Shown: piece after piece, positions 25,912 to 34,750 of the stretch | Numbering within the stretch: the stretch's first letter is position 1 | How the letters are laid out: each line of letters starts with the position of its first letter | Source of the DNA: Halobacteriovorax sp. | Lineage (GTDB): Bacteria; Bdellovibrionota; Bacteriovoracia; Bacteriovoracales; Bacteriovoracaceae | NCBI GenBank assembly: GCA_002720865.1 | Contig: PBIO01000011.1 | Span: 374,009 to 438,008, forward strand | Reading direction: 5' to 3' | Length of the DNA: 64,000 bases | The notes under the pieces: generated by a model | Seen by the model: the letters and a program-made list of their open reading frames with translations, nothing else | The model's database searches: none | Told to the model about the DNA's origin: nothing | Position numbers and translations under genes: made by a program

Positions 25912-27339
25912 TTATTCGATTATGATTCCTTCTTTAACTAATAGTTCGAAGGCCGAACCAGAGCAAAACACATTGGGAGTATAGTTTGAGCAGTTCTCTA
26001 GTCTAGAAATAACCGAGTTTTCTACTTCAGCGAGTAGTTTAATATCACCATTTTCGTAACTAATTTTAACAGGATCTCTGGTTAGTAAAACATTGCCTCC
26101 GCTAACTTCTTTCACAATATTTTTATGAGACTGAACAAAAATAATTTGTTTCTTTGGGAGGTCAGGTAAAACCCAGTCACCTGGACTGCCTTTTTTATCA
26201 AGCACGGATTGAATCTCATCTACTTTTGCCTGAGCCCTTTTAATTATTTTGTCTGATTCTTGAGAGTTATCTTGATCGATAAGAATTTGTTTTAATTCAG
26301 GAGAACGAGCTGTTCGTGCTCCTCGTTCAAGCAAGAGTGTATGGGCCATATCTTTCATTCTTGGCTCTTTATCTAAACTTCCATCTATATATCTAGTTTG
26401 AACAAGATTCATAAAATAGCTATCGTTAAACTGGTAAAACTTCATAGCGTCATTTGTGATCATGTCTAAAAGATCTGAATATCTATAAATCCATCCCTTC
26501 TCTAAAAAGAAATAAGTTAGCTTTTCCGCTATCGCATCATAGCGACTTCCCCTAGGGGAGCGAATAACTTGTGAGTACCAAGCAAATCTGGCCATTAAAA
26601 AGTCTTCCACACAATGAAGAGCATTATGCTTAATGGTTAAGATTTCATGATTATCAACTGTCATAGGTTGAAAGTGATATAGCAGATAATCTCTATCGTA
26701 AGCCCCATATTTAAGACCTGTATAGTGAGCGTCTCTAAGAAGATAGTCCATTCGATCGCAATCAATTTCAGAATGAAGTATTTGATTTGCCATAATTGAT
26801 GGAGCCACACCTTTGACGAGGTCAGAAATATTTTGTGGATCTTGACCACCGTCTTTTAAAATTCGGGTAATCCCACCTTCGTAATCAGTATTTTTTATTA
26901 TAAAGCTTCCTAGGTTTTCATGATCATCCTTTAAACCTTTCCCATTTTTAGTCGTGGTAGTTTCTCCAAAAGCGATATAGGCAGCTTCAGTTGTATGGGA
27001 AAATGCAAAGGTTCCTAAATCGTGCATCAGGGCTCCAAGCCTAAGGGCCTGGTGATAAACTTTTTCTTTGGAAGTTACTTTAGGATTCATTAACTCATCT
27101 TGAGTGACTGCTCGCCCACAGCTTCTAAGTATCCGATCCGCATTATTCATGACACCGATGGAGTGCCCAAAACGAGAATGTTCTGCTCCAGGAAAAACAT
27201 AACTGCTAAAGCCAAGCTGCTTTATCCAACGAAGCCTTTGATAAAAAGGGCTGTGAATAATTTCGTATTCTAGTTCAGTGAGTTTAATGAATCCGTAAAT
27301 GGGGTCAAATACGACTCGTGCTTTAGTTGGGACATCCAT
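25912..27339 (-). CDS. HD-domain phosphohydrolase (dGTPase/YdhJ-like)
   Basis: The 475-residue cytosolic protein has the HD metal-binding residues in order: HSRFGHSIGV (first His), LMHDLGTFAFSH (HD pair) and later HSEIDCDRMDYLLRD (distal Asp). This layout is that of the dNTPase-related HD proteins of the YdhJ/SAMHD1-like group, which hydrolyse dNTPs or other nucleotides. Substrate is not predictable. The ribosome site AAGGAAG lies 5 bases before the ATG and partly abuts the U-run of a terminator belonging to the gene upstream. Confidence 0.85.
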   Translation of the reverse strand: MDVPTKARVVFDPIYGFIKLTELEYEIIHSPFYQRLRWIKQLGFSSYVFPGAEHSRFGHSIGVMNNADRILRSCGRAVTQDELMNPKVTSKEKVYHQALRLGALMHDLGTFAFSHTTEAAYIAFGETTTTKNGKGLKDDHENLGSFIIKNTDYEGGITRILKDGGQDPQNISDLVKGVAPSIMANQILHSEIDCDRMDYLLRDAHYTGLKYGAYDRDYLLYHFQPMTVDNHEILTIKHNALHCVEDFLMARFAWYSQVIRSPRGSRYDAIAEKLTYFFLEKGWIYRYSDLLDMITNDAMKFYQFNDSYFMNLVQTRYIDGSLDKEPRMKDMAHTLLLERGARTARSPELKQILIDQDNSQESDKIIKRAQAKVDEIQSVLDKKGSPGDWVLPDLPKKQIIFVQSHKNIVKEVSGGNVLLTRDPVKISYENGDIKLLAEVENSVISRLENCSNYTPNVFCSGSAFELLVKEGIIIE

Positions 27340-27351
27340 GCCATCTTCCTT

Positions 27352-27380
27352 AAAAAAGAAAAGCCTGCAAAAGCAGGCTT
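27352..27380 (-). terminator. Rho-independent terminator after the 69-residue gene
   Basis: AAGCCTGC (27361-27368) and GCAGGCTT (27373-27380) form a perfect 8-bp stem with an AAAA loop. On the minus strand a TTCTTTTTT run follows (27360-27352). It ends only 12 bases before the HD phosphohydrolase ATG. Confidence 0.85.
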
Positions 27381-27409
27381 ATCCATTATAACTTATTTTT
27401 TTATAATTT

Positions 27410-27619
27410 TTATTGTAACTTTTTTCTTCCACGCTTTTTCGACTTCTTATTGATCTCTTTGATTTTGGCATGAACTGATTCTAAAACAGTACGTGCTTCT
27501 CTTCTAAGACCATTTTCGTGTACAAAGCGATAGAAGGCTTCAACGTCTTGGGAAGTTTTAAAATTTCTTCCACCTTTTGCTGACTCTGCGCTTCCTTCTT
27601 CAATTATTGTCTTCGCCAT
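27410..27619 (-). CDS. Small basic protein of unknown function
   Basis: A 69-residue soluble protein with a strongly basic Lys/Arg C-terminus (KKSKKRGRKKLQ) and a helical middle. It has a ribosome site GGAGGA close to the ATG, its own promoter (27637-27664) and its own terminator (27352-27380), so it is very likely a real, independently transcribed gene. The basic tail suggests nucleic-acid or ribosome contact; no family is recognised. Confidence 0.7.
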   Translation of the reverse strand: MAKTIIEEGSAESAKGGRNFKTSQDVEAFYRFVHENGLRREARTVLESVHAKIKEINKKSKKRGRKKLQ

Positions 27620-27636
27620 ATTTCCTCCGAATTTCT

Positions 27637-27664
27637 ATAATAACAATACAGTTTGTTTTGTCCA
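27637..27664 (-). promoter_or_regulatory. Sigma-70-type promoter of the 69-residue gene
   Basis: Minus strand: -35 TGGACA (27664-27659, five of six consensus positions), 16-base spacer, -10 TATTAT (27642-27637, five of six). The predicted start near 27630 leaves a leader of about 11 bases that contains the ribosome site. Confidence 0.6.
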
Positions 27665-27677
27665 ATTTACCTGCGGT

Positions 27678-29225
27678 TTACGCCTCTTTTGGAGCAATCA
27701 TTCCGTAGCTGTGCAGCTTGTTATATAGAGTCTTAACGGTAATTCCTAAGATTCTTGCCGTTTTAGTTTTATTTCCGCCTAAGTGATCTAGAGTTAAGCA
27801 AATATGCTTCTTCTCTAACTCATCTAGAGTCATTTCAGTAAAGTTAAAAGATGTATCTTCTTCTTCCTCATTTACCTCTTCAACTTTATGTACTGAGTCT
27901 GCAAGATGATCTCTTTCAACGATAATTCCATCAGAAAGAATATAAGCACGCTCCATAACATTTTGAAGCTCTCTCACATTTCCTGGCCAATTGTACTCTT
28001 TAAGAGCTTTGATAACACATGGAGAAAGTGATTTTTGCTGCTCTCTTGTTTTCCCTAGATTTAAGAAAAAGTTTGAAAGAGCTTCCATATCATCAAGTCT
28101 TTCCTTTAAAGAAGGAACACTTAGGCTCATTGTATTAACTGAGTAGTAAAGATCTTCTCTAAACTCTCCGCTTTCAATTAGTTCTTCAATATTTTTTGAA
28201 GTAGCTACGATTAATCTAATATCTGATTTATAAGGCATTTGCCCATTAACTCTAAATGTCATTCCTTCAGTTAGGAATCGAACTAGTTTTGATTGAAGAC
28301 CTGGTGAAAGTCTATCGATATTATTGATAAAAAGTGTTCCACCGTTAGCTGCTTCAATTAAACCATGCTTTAGCTTTGGGCTTGTAAAGTCACCTGATTC
28401 TTCACCGAAGATTTCTGCTTCAAGTCTGATTTCAGGAAGAGCTGTACAGTCGATGCTAACAAATGATTTTCCACCTCTGTCGCTTCTGCAATGAATTCGG
28501 CGAGCAACCATTTGTTTACCTACACCTTTTTCACCCGTAACAAGAACGTTTACTGAACTTTGGGAGACTCTATCAGAGATTGATAGAAGTCTTTTCATTG
28601 CTTCAGAGTTTCCGATAATTTCTTTTTCTTCAATTTTATAAGTATCTGCTAATTGAAGACCTGTTTTATTTTCTTGAATTTCTTTTTCTTTAGATTCAAT
28701 TTGACGAAGAAGTGACTCATTTAAGAACTTAGCTTGTAAGTACATCTTAATATTTGAAAGCGGCTTCTTTAGATCATTTAAAATTGATAGAGCTGCTGTC
28801 ATATCGTCGCGAGAAAATTCTCTCTCATCACTTAAGTTTTGAAGGTGAAGAGTTGCGATTACAATTCCTTCATGAACAATAGGAAGTGTTAGTTCTGATA
28901 CAACTCCTTGCTCGGCTTCTTTTTGAAAGAGTGGATCTCTTTGAGTGTTATTTGAAAAATAAGGCTTCTTAGTGCGAATAACATGTCCGGCTGGTCCATG
29001 TCCCTTCTCTAAAACAAGTGAACCGTCAGAAGGCTGAGCATTTTCACTTATAAGGATGGCCTTTGAATCTTCTTTAACTACATAGATATTAGCTCTCTCA
29101 CAGTTTAACTGTGACGCCATAAATCCAGCTAAGTGGCTGAAAAACTGTGCTTCGTCTAATGTTGATAGTAAAATGGTCGATAGATTTTCAATTTCTGCTG
29201 AAACTTTTTCCACTTGCTCACTCAT
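27678..29225 (-). CDS. GAF-AAA+-Fis regulator with degenerate sigma-54 activator motifs
   Basis: The 515 residues are built like a sigma-54 enhancer-binding protein: GAF sensor domain (about 15-170), helical linker, AAA+ domain (about 205-430) and a Fis-type helix-turn-helix (about 470-510, NKTKTARILGITVKTLYNKL). Walker A is intact (GEKGVGKQ, 231-238). Two essential parts are altered: the sigma-54-contacting GAFTGA loop reads GDFTSP (278-283), and the Walker B acidic pair DE is NN (301-302). It is therefore unlikely to hydrolyse ATP or open sigma-54 promoters, and may act as a plain DNA-binding regulator. A promoter with overlapping palindrome lies upstream. Confidence 0.85.
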   Translation of the reverse strand: MSEQVEKVSAEIENLSTILLSTLDEAQFFSHLAGFMASQLNCERANIYVVKEDSKAILISENAQPSDGSLVLEKGHGPAGHVIRTKKPYFSNNTQRDPLFQKEAEQGVVSELTLPIVHEGIVIATLHLQNLSDEREFSRDDMTAALSILNDLKKPLSNIKMYLQAKFLNESLLRQIESKEKEIQENKTGLQLADTYKIEEKEIIGNSEAMKRLLSISDRVSQSSVNVLVTGEKGVGKQMVARRIHCRSDRGGKSFVSIDCTALPEIRLEAEIFGEESGDFTSPKLKHGLIEAANGGTLFINNIDRLSPGLQSKLVRFLTEGMTFRVNGQMPYKSDIRLIVATSKNIEELIESGEFREDLYYSVNTMSLSVPSLKERLDDMEALSNFFLNLGKTREQQKSLSPCVIKALKEYNWPGNVRELQNVMERAYILSDGIIVERDHLADSVHKVEEVNEEEEDTSFNFTEMTLDELEKKHICLTLDHLGGNKTKTARILGITVKTLYNKLHSYGMIAPKEA

Positions 29226-29281
29226 CGTTTAACTCCTGTACACTTTAAAATTAGTTTTCTCTCGATAACGCATCGCGTAAG

Positions 29282-29318
29282 ACACTTTCAGTGTAGTGGA
29301 TGTCTGAATTTTTTACAA
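29282..29318 (-). promoter_or_regulatory. Promoter and overlapping palindrome of the GAF-AAA-Fis regulator gene
   Basis: Minus strand: -35 TTGTAA (29318-29313), 17-base spacer, -10 TACACT (29295-29290). The palindrome ACACT-TTC-AGTGT (29282-29294) covers the -10 element and the expected start site, a typical position for a repressor operator. Autoregulation by the encoded protein is possible. Confidence 0.4.
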
Positions 29319-29369
29319 GATAAAAATGCTCGGGTATTAAACTTTTGGTCAGTATTTTAGTGATTACAG

Positions 29370-30698
29370 CTACTTAGTCCATCTGGGAGTTATACAGTTT
29401 CCAAATCCCTTAGTTAAAGAGCCTAAAATCTCTCCATCACGGTCCATTATGTATATATTATTGACGGCCTTGGTCCTAGAAAGGACTCTCTGGCTAGAAA
29501 ACGCTATAAACTGTCCATCATTTGAATAGCTAGGATCTTCGTTTGAACCAAAGTCCTTAGTTAACCTACTGAGATTATTACCGTCCGCATCTATACGGAA
29601 AATATCGAAGCGATTATCTAGCCAAGAGGAGAATGCGATCTCCCTCCCATCTGGAGAAAATCTAGGGGTAGCATTGTATTTACCGACAAATGAGATCCTT
29701 TTAACGTTTTTCTCAACTCCTGAAGTATGGGCCGTATAAATCATGGCCGCTCCTGGACGCCCAGATAAAAAAGTCATTCTCGTACCATCCACACTTATTG
29801 ATGGGTCCACATCAGGGGAGTAATGCTTAGTAAGCCTTTTTAGCTTTCCTGAGCCGAGGTCCATAATAAAAAGCTCCGCATTCCCTAGGTGGGAAAGAGT
29901 TAGAACAATCTTATTGTCATTATTAGGCATAAAGACTGCTCCGGAATTTATTCCTTTTCTTTTGGAAAGCAGAATATCCTTTCCAGTTCTTAAATCGAGC
30001 ATTCTAAGGTTTATATTTCTTTTTCTCTTACTTTTTAAGTTTCTAATCAAACTATAGATGACTCTCGTTCTATCTCGAGAGATAGCAGGTGAAATAACAG
30101 TCCCCCCATGGAAAGTTAGTTGCTTTTTGTTATTTCCATCAAAGTCCATAATATAAAGCTCTTTCTTTGGGTCATTACGTGTCCCTGTTCTATCACTAAC
30201 GAATAATATTTTACTTTGAAAGATTGAACGTCTTTTAATAATGCCCTGGTAAATATAGTCGGCCACCTGGTGAGCAACTTCTCTAATATTTGAGCTAGGA
30301 AAAGTTCCCCTTTCGTTTATAAACTTCTTTTTGGTACCAACATTATAGGTATGCAGTTCATAATTAAGAGCCGGTCCTCTTCGAAAAACTTTAATTTCTG
30401 TAAAATAAGAAATCTTTTGTTTTTTTAAAAACCCATAGTCAGGTCCATTAAAGCCATTTGCCCCAATTCCCTTAACCACATTGAATTCTTTTTTATAAAA
30501 AGAAAAATCATTATTAATAGTATCAACAAACTCACCGACGGCTTTTGACTCCGCCGAAGTCAATTGAACAGTGACGTTAGGCATTTCAATCATAAACTTA
30601 GATGACTCAAGGTCAGCTTCACCAACCGCTCCAATAACTAATTGCGCCTGGGATGTCGTGCTAAAAATAATGGCTACTAAAATAAAAAAATTCTTCAT
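29370..30698 (-). CDS. tolB: Tol system periplasmic protein TolB
   Basis: A 442-residue periplasmic protein with signal peptide (cleavage near SQAQ), the N-terminal TolB_N alpha/beta domain (about 25-165) and a beta-propeller of PD40 repeats. The repeats show blades such as ISVDGTRMTFLSGR, FSPDGREIAFSS and YSNDGQFIAFSS. TolB contacts Pal and outer-membrane proteins to maintain envelope integrity and constriction. Its start overlaps the tolA stop as ATGA. No pal gene follows; the next gene downstream is the GAF-AAA-Fis regulator. Confidence 0.92.
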   Translation of the reverse strand: MKNFFILVAIIFSTTSQAQLVIGAVGEADLESSKFMIEMPNVTVQLTSAESKAVGEFVDTINNDFSFYKKEFNVVKGIGANGFNGPDYGFLKKQKISYFTEIKVFRRGPALNYELHTYNVGTKKKFINERGTFPSSNIREVAHQVADYIYQGIIKRRSIFQSKILFVSDRTGTRNDPKKELYIMDFDGNNKKQLTFHGGTVISPAISRDRTRVIYSLIRNLKSKRKRNINLRMLDLRTGKDILLSKRKGINSGAVFMPNNDNKIVLTLSHLGNAELFIMDLGSGKLKRLTKHYSPDVDPSISVDGTRMTFLSGRPGAAMIYTAHTSGVEKNVKRISFVGKYNATPRFSPDGREIAFSSWLDNRFDIFRIDADGNNLSRLTKDFGSNEDPSYSNDGQFIAFSSQRVLSRTKAVNNIYIMDRDGEILGSLTKGFGNCITPRWTK

Positions 30699-31498
30699 AA
30701 TGGAAAACCTAAAACTAGGTCCCCTCTATTTCCACGCGCTCTAATTTCTTTAGATAGTGCTGGAAAGGGAGACGATTTCATAATTGTTTCTATTGCTCTT
30801 CTGTCATACTCTTCGTTACCACTGGATTCGTAAACCTCAGTTCTTAAAACTTGACCGTTAGCTGACAAAAAAACCTTTATCCTACATTTTAAATCTTTGT
30901 TGATTAAATAACTGGGTAACTTCCAGTTCATTTTCACATGACCCGTTACTTCTGAGACATATCCCTGAAAAGCCGTTGTAGCTCCCGCGCCACTGCCGAC
31001 GATGCTGCTGCCTTTACTTAATTTATTTCCGGCAAGAACAAGATCCTGGAGCTCTTTATTGGTCTGGGCACTAACCTTTGATGAGCTACTTTTCGTTTTA
31101 GTTTTTGATTTAGTTTTTTCTACTTTAGCTTTTTGCTTAGCCAGTAGCTTCATTCGTTCCATAAAGCTAAGTTTTTTCTCAGCCTTCTTATTAAATTCAA
31201 TTTTACTATCATTCTGACTTTCTATTTTTTTAGGGGGCTTATTCGCTGCTGAACTTTTATCTCCCCCTAAATCCATGGGCTTAACATTTCGTAGTTCTTT
31301 AATTGTAAGCTTTGGCATCGCCACCATATCGATTCGTACAGAACTTTCAACAAGAACCATATTTGCCTTTACTCTCTTCTCAAATGAAATATTCATTAGC
31401 TTTGTAATACCTATACAAAGGCCAACGATTGAAAGATGCAGGAAAATAGAGTGCCCCAAAAATATCTTTAAGGGCTTTTGCATAAATGAGTTGATCAT
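30695..31498 (-). CDS. tolA: TolA/TonB-type energy transducer
   Basis: The 267-residue protein has one N-terminal membrane anchor (about 16-35), a Lys/Ser-rich periplasmic stalk (about 75-170) and a C-terminal TonB_C-type domain (about 185-265, with GHVKMNWKLPSYL and CRIKVFLSANGQVL). Position between tolR and tolB makes it the functional TolA, carrying proton-motive energy to the outer membrane. I start at MINSFMQ because this ATG overlaps the tolR stop as ATGA. The stalk is much shorter than in enterobacterial TolA. Confidence 0.85.
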   Translation of the reverse strand: MINSFMQKPLKIFLGHSIFLHLSIVGLCIGITKLMNISFEKRVKANMVLVESSVRIDMVAMPKLTIKELRNVKPMDLGGDKSSAANKPPKKIESQNDSKIEFNKKAEKKLSFMERMKLLAKQKAKVEKTKSKTKTKSSSSKVSAQTNKELQDLVLAGNKLSKGSSIVGSGAGATTAFQGYVSEVTGHVKMNWKLPSYLINKDLKCRIKVFLSANGQVLRTEVYESSGNEEYDRRAIETIMKSSPFPALSKEIRARGNRGDLVLGFPL

Positions 31499-31905
31499 TT
31501 TTCCAATTCGGTTACAAGGGCAATCTGAGAAATTCCTCCCCTTTTTAAAAAGCTCATAAGCTTTGCGACTTTTCCATAGGTTATTCCAAAGTCAGCTCTT
31601 AAAAATAAAGTCTTTGTTTTATTTTTCTCAAATTGAGACTTTATTTCTCCAATCACTTCTTCTCTTAACATTTTATCTTTTCCTATAAAAAGCTCTTCTT
31701 CTAATGTGTAGGAAAGAACGACTTGAGTAGTGTTGAGATTCAGTGGGTTTACTTCTTTAGTTTTTGGTAAATCAAGCTTAATGCCATTCAACATTAACGG
31801 AGCTGTAATCATGAAGATAACTAAAAGAACTAACATCACATCCACAAGCGGAGTAACATTAATATCTGAAATCGCCTTTTTTTCTTTGCCTACATTAAAA
31901 GCCAT
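31495..31905 (-). CDS. tolR: TolR/ExbD-family proton channel subunit
   Basis: A 136-residue ExbD/TolR protein: a short cytosolic N-terminus, one membrane helix with the conserved proton-carrying Asp in TPLVDVMLVLLVIFM, and a periplasmic domain. It works with TolQ as the stator of the Tol motor. It is 3 bases from tolQ and overlaps tolA by 4 bases. Confidence 0.93.
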   Translation of the reverse strand: MAFNVGKEKKAISDINVTPLVDVMLVLLVIFMITAPLMLNGIKLDLPKTKEVNPLNLNTTQVVLSYTLEEELFIGKDKMLREEVIGEIKSQFEKNKTKTLFLRADFGITYGKVAKLMSFLKRGGISQIALVTELEK

Positions 31906-31908
31906 AGT

Positions 31909-32595
31909 TTATACCAAAGATCTTTCGACCACATTCAAAAATTCTTGACCAAAACTTTCCATATCCGTATTAAGTTTTGCATTCTTTGAATTGTAATGAT
32001 TATAAAACCATACTGCTGGAATAGCGGCAGCCAGTCCCACAGCGGTTGCAATTAAAGCTTCAGCAATTCCTGGGGCAACGGCGTCCAGAGTTGCTCCACC
32101 ACCAGCGATTCCCGTAAAGGAATCAATAATTCCCCAAACCGTACCAAATAGTCCTATAAAAGGGGTAATGGAACCAATTGAAGCCAAAGTAGAGAGAAGT
32201 TTTTCAAGTTCTAAATTAGTTTCATTAACTCCTTGTTTAAGTGCTCTTTCAATCACACCTAAGCCAAAGTCAGAGAAATGCTCTTTTAAATTTTTTTCAT
32301 CCTTATTACTTCCTTTAACTTTTTGAAGTTCTTTATACCCATGTTCAAAAAGGGATTTATAAGGTGAAAAAGGAAGCTCTTTACATTTTTCATAGACCTC
32401 ACTTATTTTTGCTGAGTTTTTATAGAGCTCCATAAACTTTTCATTATTCTTTTCAACAGAGTTTATAAGAGAGCGCTTCTTAAAAACGATGGCCCACGAA
32501 ACTAATGAGGCTAAGATAAGCGATGCAAGTACGGATTTAACGACAATCCCACTTTCTAAAATAATTTGTAACATATCTAATTCTGCAGTATTCAT
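31909..32595 (-). CDS. tolQ: TolQ/ExbB-family proton channel subunit
   Basis: A 228-residue MotA/TolQ/ExbB protein with three membrane helices: one near the N-terminus (about 15-37) and two in the C-terminal half, holding the conserved SIGSITPFIGLFGTVWGI and AEALIATAVGLAAAIPA segments. Between the first and second helices is a long cytosolic loop. It forms the pentameric channel around TolR. Twenty bases separate it from the upstream membrane-protein gene, so it probably belongs to the operon starting at sppA. Confidence 0.93.
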   Translation of the reverse strand: MNTAELDMLQIILESGIVVKSVLASLILASLVSWAIVFKKRSLINSVEKNNEKFMELYKNSAKISEVYEKCKELPFSPYKSLFEHGYKELQKVKGSNKDEKNLKEHFSDFGLGVIERALKQGVNETNLELEKLLSTLASIGSITPFIGLFGTVWGIIDSFTGIAGGGATLDAVAPGIAEALIATAVGLAAAIPAVWFYNHYNSKNAKLNTDMESFGQEFLNVVERSLV

Positions 32596-32615
32596 GAATT
32601 CTCCTTAGAGCATCA

Positions 32616-33458
32616 TTATAACTGTTTATTCAAATCATCTCGAGACTTATAGAAGAAATAACCAAGAGCGACAAATACTATTAAGCTCAAGTTTATTGAC
32701 GTGAGGGGTCTTGAAAAAACCATAGGTGTAAAGCTTCCCTTCCAGATTGGGTCCCAACCGAGGATCGCAGAGAGTGGTGCGATGCAAGTTAATAAAAAGA
32801 AGGCCGGAATAGTCCAGTTTTCCCTCTTCCAGTCTGACAGGTAAAAGCTGATAAAAGCAATGAGGTATAAGTTAAACCCTAAATCTAATCCATAGAGAAA
32901 AATCGTTTTGCTCGATAGATAGAGCACTGCTGAGAAAATAATATAGGAGAACCAACGTTCAATCTTTCCAAAAGGATGTATCGTCTTTAAAGAATTAAAA
33001 ACCATGATATCCGTAAGAAAAAAGAATGTGATTCCCCAATAAGAAAGAAAGGGTTTAATAAATGATATTGAAACCAAATTACTTTTCTTTGGATCTCCAA
33101 TAAAAATAGTAATCAGTAAAAAGAAAATGGTAAAAACAAAAATTTCTTTCTCTGGCCAAGAGAAGCCTTTAATAAAAATATCTCTCAGTGGATTCCTAGA
33201 GTCAGATTTAATACTAATAAATTTCAAGATTAACCATGAGCAAATAAGTTTTGTCGCGAGGATAATTTCCCAACCTTTTTCAAATATCCATTCTTCAATT
33301 GTTCCTAGTCTATGTCCCAATTGAAAATGAAAAAAGGCTGCGGAGGAAATCAAGATATGATGTACAACTAAGATCAAGAGCCAATAACTTATAAAATAAA
33401 CAAAGTTCTTAAAGATAGAGGTGTAATAAAGTTTTCGGAATAGTTCCCAAATATTCAT
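32616..33458 (-). CDS. Multi-spanning membrane protein of unknown function
   Basis: The 280 residues contain about seven or eight hydrophobic segments and many aromatic residues, with a short charged C-terminus (YKSRDDLNKQL). No transporter or enzyme motif is recognisable. It begins 3 bases after the M48-like gene and ends 20 bases before tolQ, so it is expressed with envelope-maintenance genes. A role in outer-membrane or lipid homeostasis is only a contextual guess. Confidence 0.65.
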   Translation of the reverse strand: MNIWELFRKLYYTSIFKNFVYFISYWLLILVVHHILISSAAFFHFQLGHRLGTIEEWIFEKGWEIILATKLICSWLILKFISIKSDSRNPLRDIFIKGFSWPEKEIFVFTIFFLLITIFIGDPKKSNLVSISFIKPFLSYWGITFFFLTDIMVFNSLKTIHPFGKIERWFSYIIFSAVLYLSSKTIFLYGLDLGFNLYLIAFISFYLSDWKRENWTIPAFFLLTCIAPLSAILGWDPIWKGSFTPMVFSRPLTSINLSLIVFVALGYFFYKSRDDLNKQL

Positions 33459-33461
33459 AAT

Positions 33462-34322
33462 TTATTGAATCGTTTTTTTAGGCCTAAGCCAATTCATTTG
33501 CAATTCAGGAGAAGGATAGATTTGATTATACTTCTTATAGAGGACATTAGACTTAACCAAGTCATCAATCTTCTGAAGCATCTTATAATACATATTCCAA
33601 AGCTGTAGGTCTGTTTTAAGGATATGGTCCATTTTCTTTGTAATAGCGAATTGCTGTTGAAAATTAAAACCCTTATCAAATATTATCTCATCATACTTTG
33701 TTGATAAATTCTTTAAGGTTTTTAGGTTTATTTTCTTTTTATCAAAAAAGTTTTTTCCTACTAGCTGCCTTAAATCATCTGAGCTCACATACTGAACAAA
33801 GTATCCATTATCTGCTCTTAACATATCTTCGAATAATAATAAGGATATCTCTAGTTTTGTTAAATCAAGGGTTCTAATAAACGGTACAGAGATAATAAAA
33901 AGATACTCATTAGGATCTGACGGTAATGCAAAATGAGTAATATTCGGGGTGTTTACGAGAAGGATTCTAAATGTTTTTTCATAATAACCCAATTTCTCCA
34001 AAAAGAACTTAAAGCTATCATCTAGCGCATAGTCTGGTTTTTCAAAGTCCCACTTTAAAATCGTAGCATTTTTAACCAACCAGTACTCAGTAAAAAAAGT
34101 CCAAAAGTCACTGCGATCGGGGGCATTATACTGCCCTTTCTTTTTTGCCAGTTTGGCCTTATCTAGCTCAAGTTCTTGCTTACGATTTTTCCTAGCTTCT
34201 TCCGTTAGAAAATCATTTTTTAATACTGATTTAATAGAATCAAAGTCTAGGTGAGATTTTTTCTTATCTTCAGCACTGGCACACAAAGAAAATAGTATCA
34301 CTATTAGTACAAATTTCTTCAT
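33462..34322 (-). CDS. Exported protein resembling an inactive M48 peptidase
   Basis: The 286-residue protein has a signal peptide (cleavage near CASA) and a charged linker. The segment NTPNITHFALPSD followed by a hydrophobic strand, a spacer and LTKLEISLLLFED lines up with the M48 pattern in which NAFALPGG precedes the HExxH helix. Here the HExxH positions read LFEDM, so zinc binding and catalysis would be lost. The family resemblance is my inference from local pattern only. Its ATG overlaps the stop of the SH3-like gene as TAATG. Confidence 0.6.
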   Translation of the reverse strand: MKKFVLIVILFSLCASAEDKKKSHLDFDSIKSVLKNDFLTEEARKNRKQELELDKAKLAKKKGQYNAPDRSDFWTFFTEYWLVKNATILKWDFEKPDYALDDSFKFFLEKLGYYEKTFRILLVNTPNITHFALPSDPNEYLFIISVPFIRTLDLTKLEISLLLFEDMLRADNGYFVQYVSSDDLRQLVGKNFFDKKKINLKTLKNLSTKYDEIIFDKGFNFQQQFAITKKMDHILKTDLQLWNMYYKMLQKIDDLVKSNVLYKKYNQIYPSPELQMNWLRPKKTIQ

Positions 34323-34750
34323 TATCTAACCCTCGACTTTCCAAATACATATTGATCGTATAGTCGTCCCCAATAGTAAAGTTCAGTAAGATCAAGCTCT
34401 AACGAATCAAAAAATTTGGGATATCTATCTTGAAAACAATCAGGTTTTGAGGAGGCCAAATATTTCTTATCAATATAACCTTCATAGGGACCAACTTTTA
34501 CATAGTGCCAAACTTTATTAAATAAAGTGACTGCTCGTCCTTTTTTAGGTGTTAGCTTATAAACTTTAACTGGATGCCCACAGCTAATGGTTGTAAGTGA
34601 ACTAGAATATTTTGATGGGTTTCTGTGAACATGCCCAAAAATTGGTCGAAAGTAGCTTAATCTAATCATATCCTTTTTAGCTTTTGCCCAGGAGCTATGA
34701 GAAGGCAAGAGTAAAAGGAAAAAGAAGAGTATCGCGATAGCTTTTTTCAT
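34322..34750 (-). CDS. Exported SH3-like protein
   Basis: The 142-residue product has a signal peptide (cleavage near SWAK) and a compact beta-rich domain (about 35-100) with the SH3b-like ending VGPYEGYIDKKYL. Such domains often bind peptidoglycan or mediate envelope contacts. I start at the ATG 34750, which overlaps the lapB stop as TAATG and has GGTGGAAAG upstream, rather than the in-frame GTG at 34762. The stop again overlaps the next gene by one base. Confidence 0.7.
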   Translation of the reverse strand: MKKAIAILFFFLLLLPSHSSWAKAKKDMIRLSYFRPIFGHVHRNPSKYSSSLTTISCGHPVKVYKLTPKKGRAVTLFNKVWHYVKVGPYEGYIDKKYLASSKPDCFQDRYPKFFDSLELDLTELYYWGRLYDQYVFGKSRVR

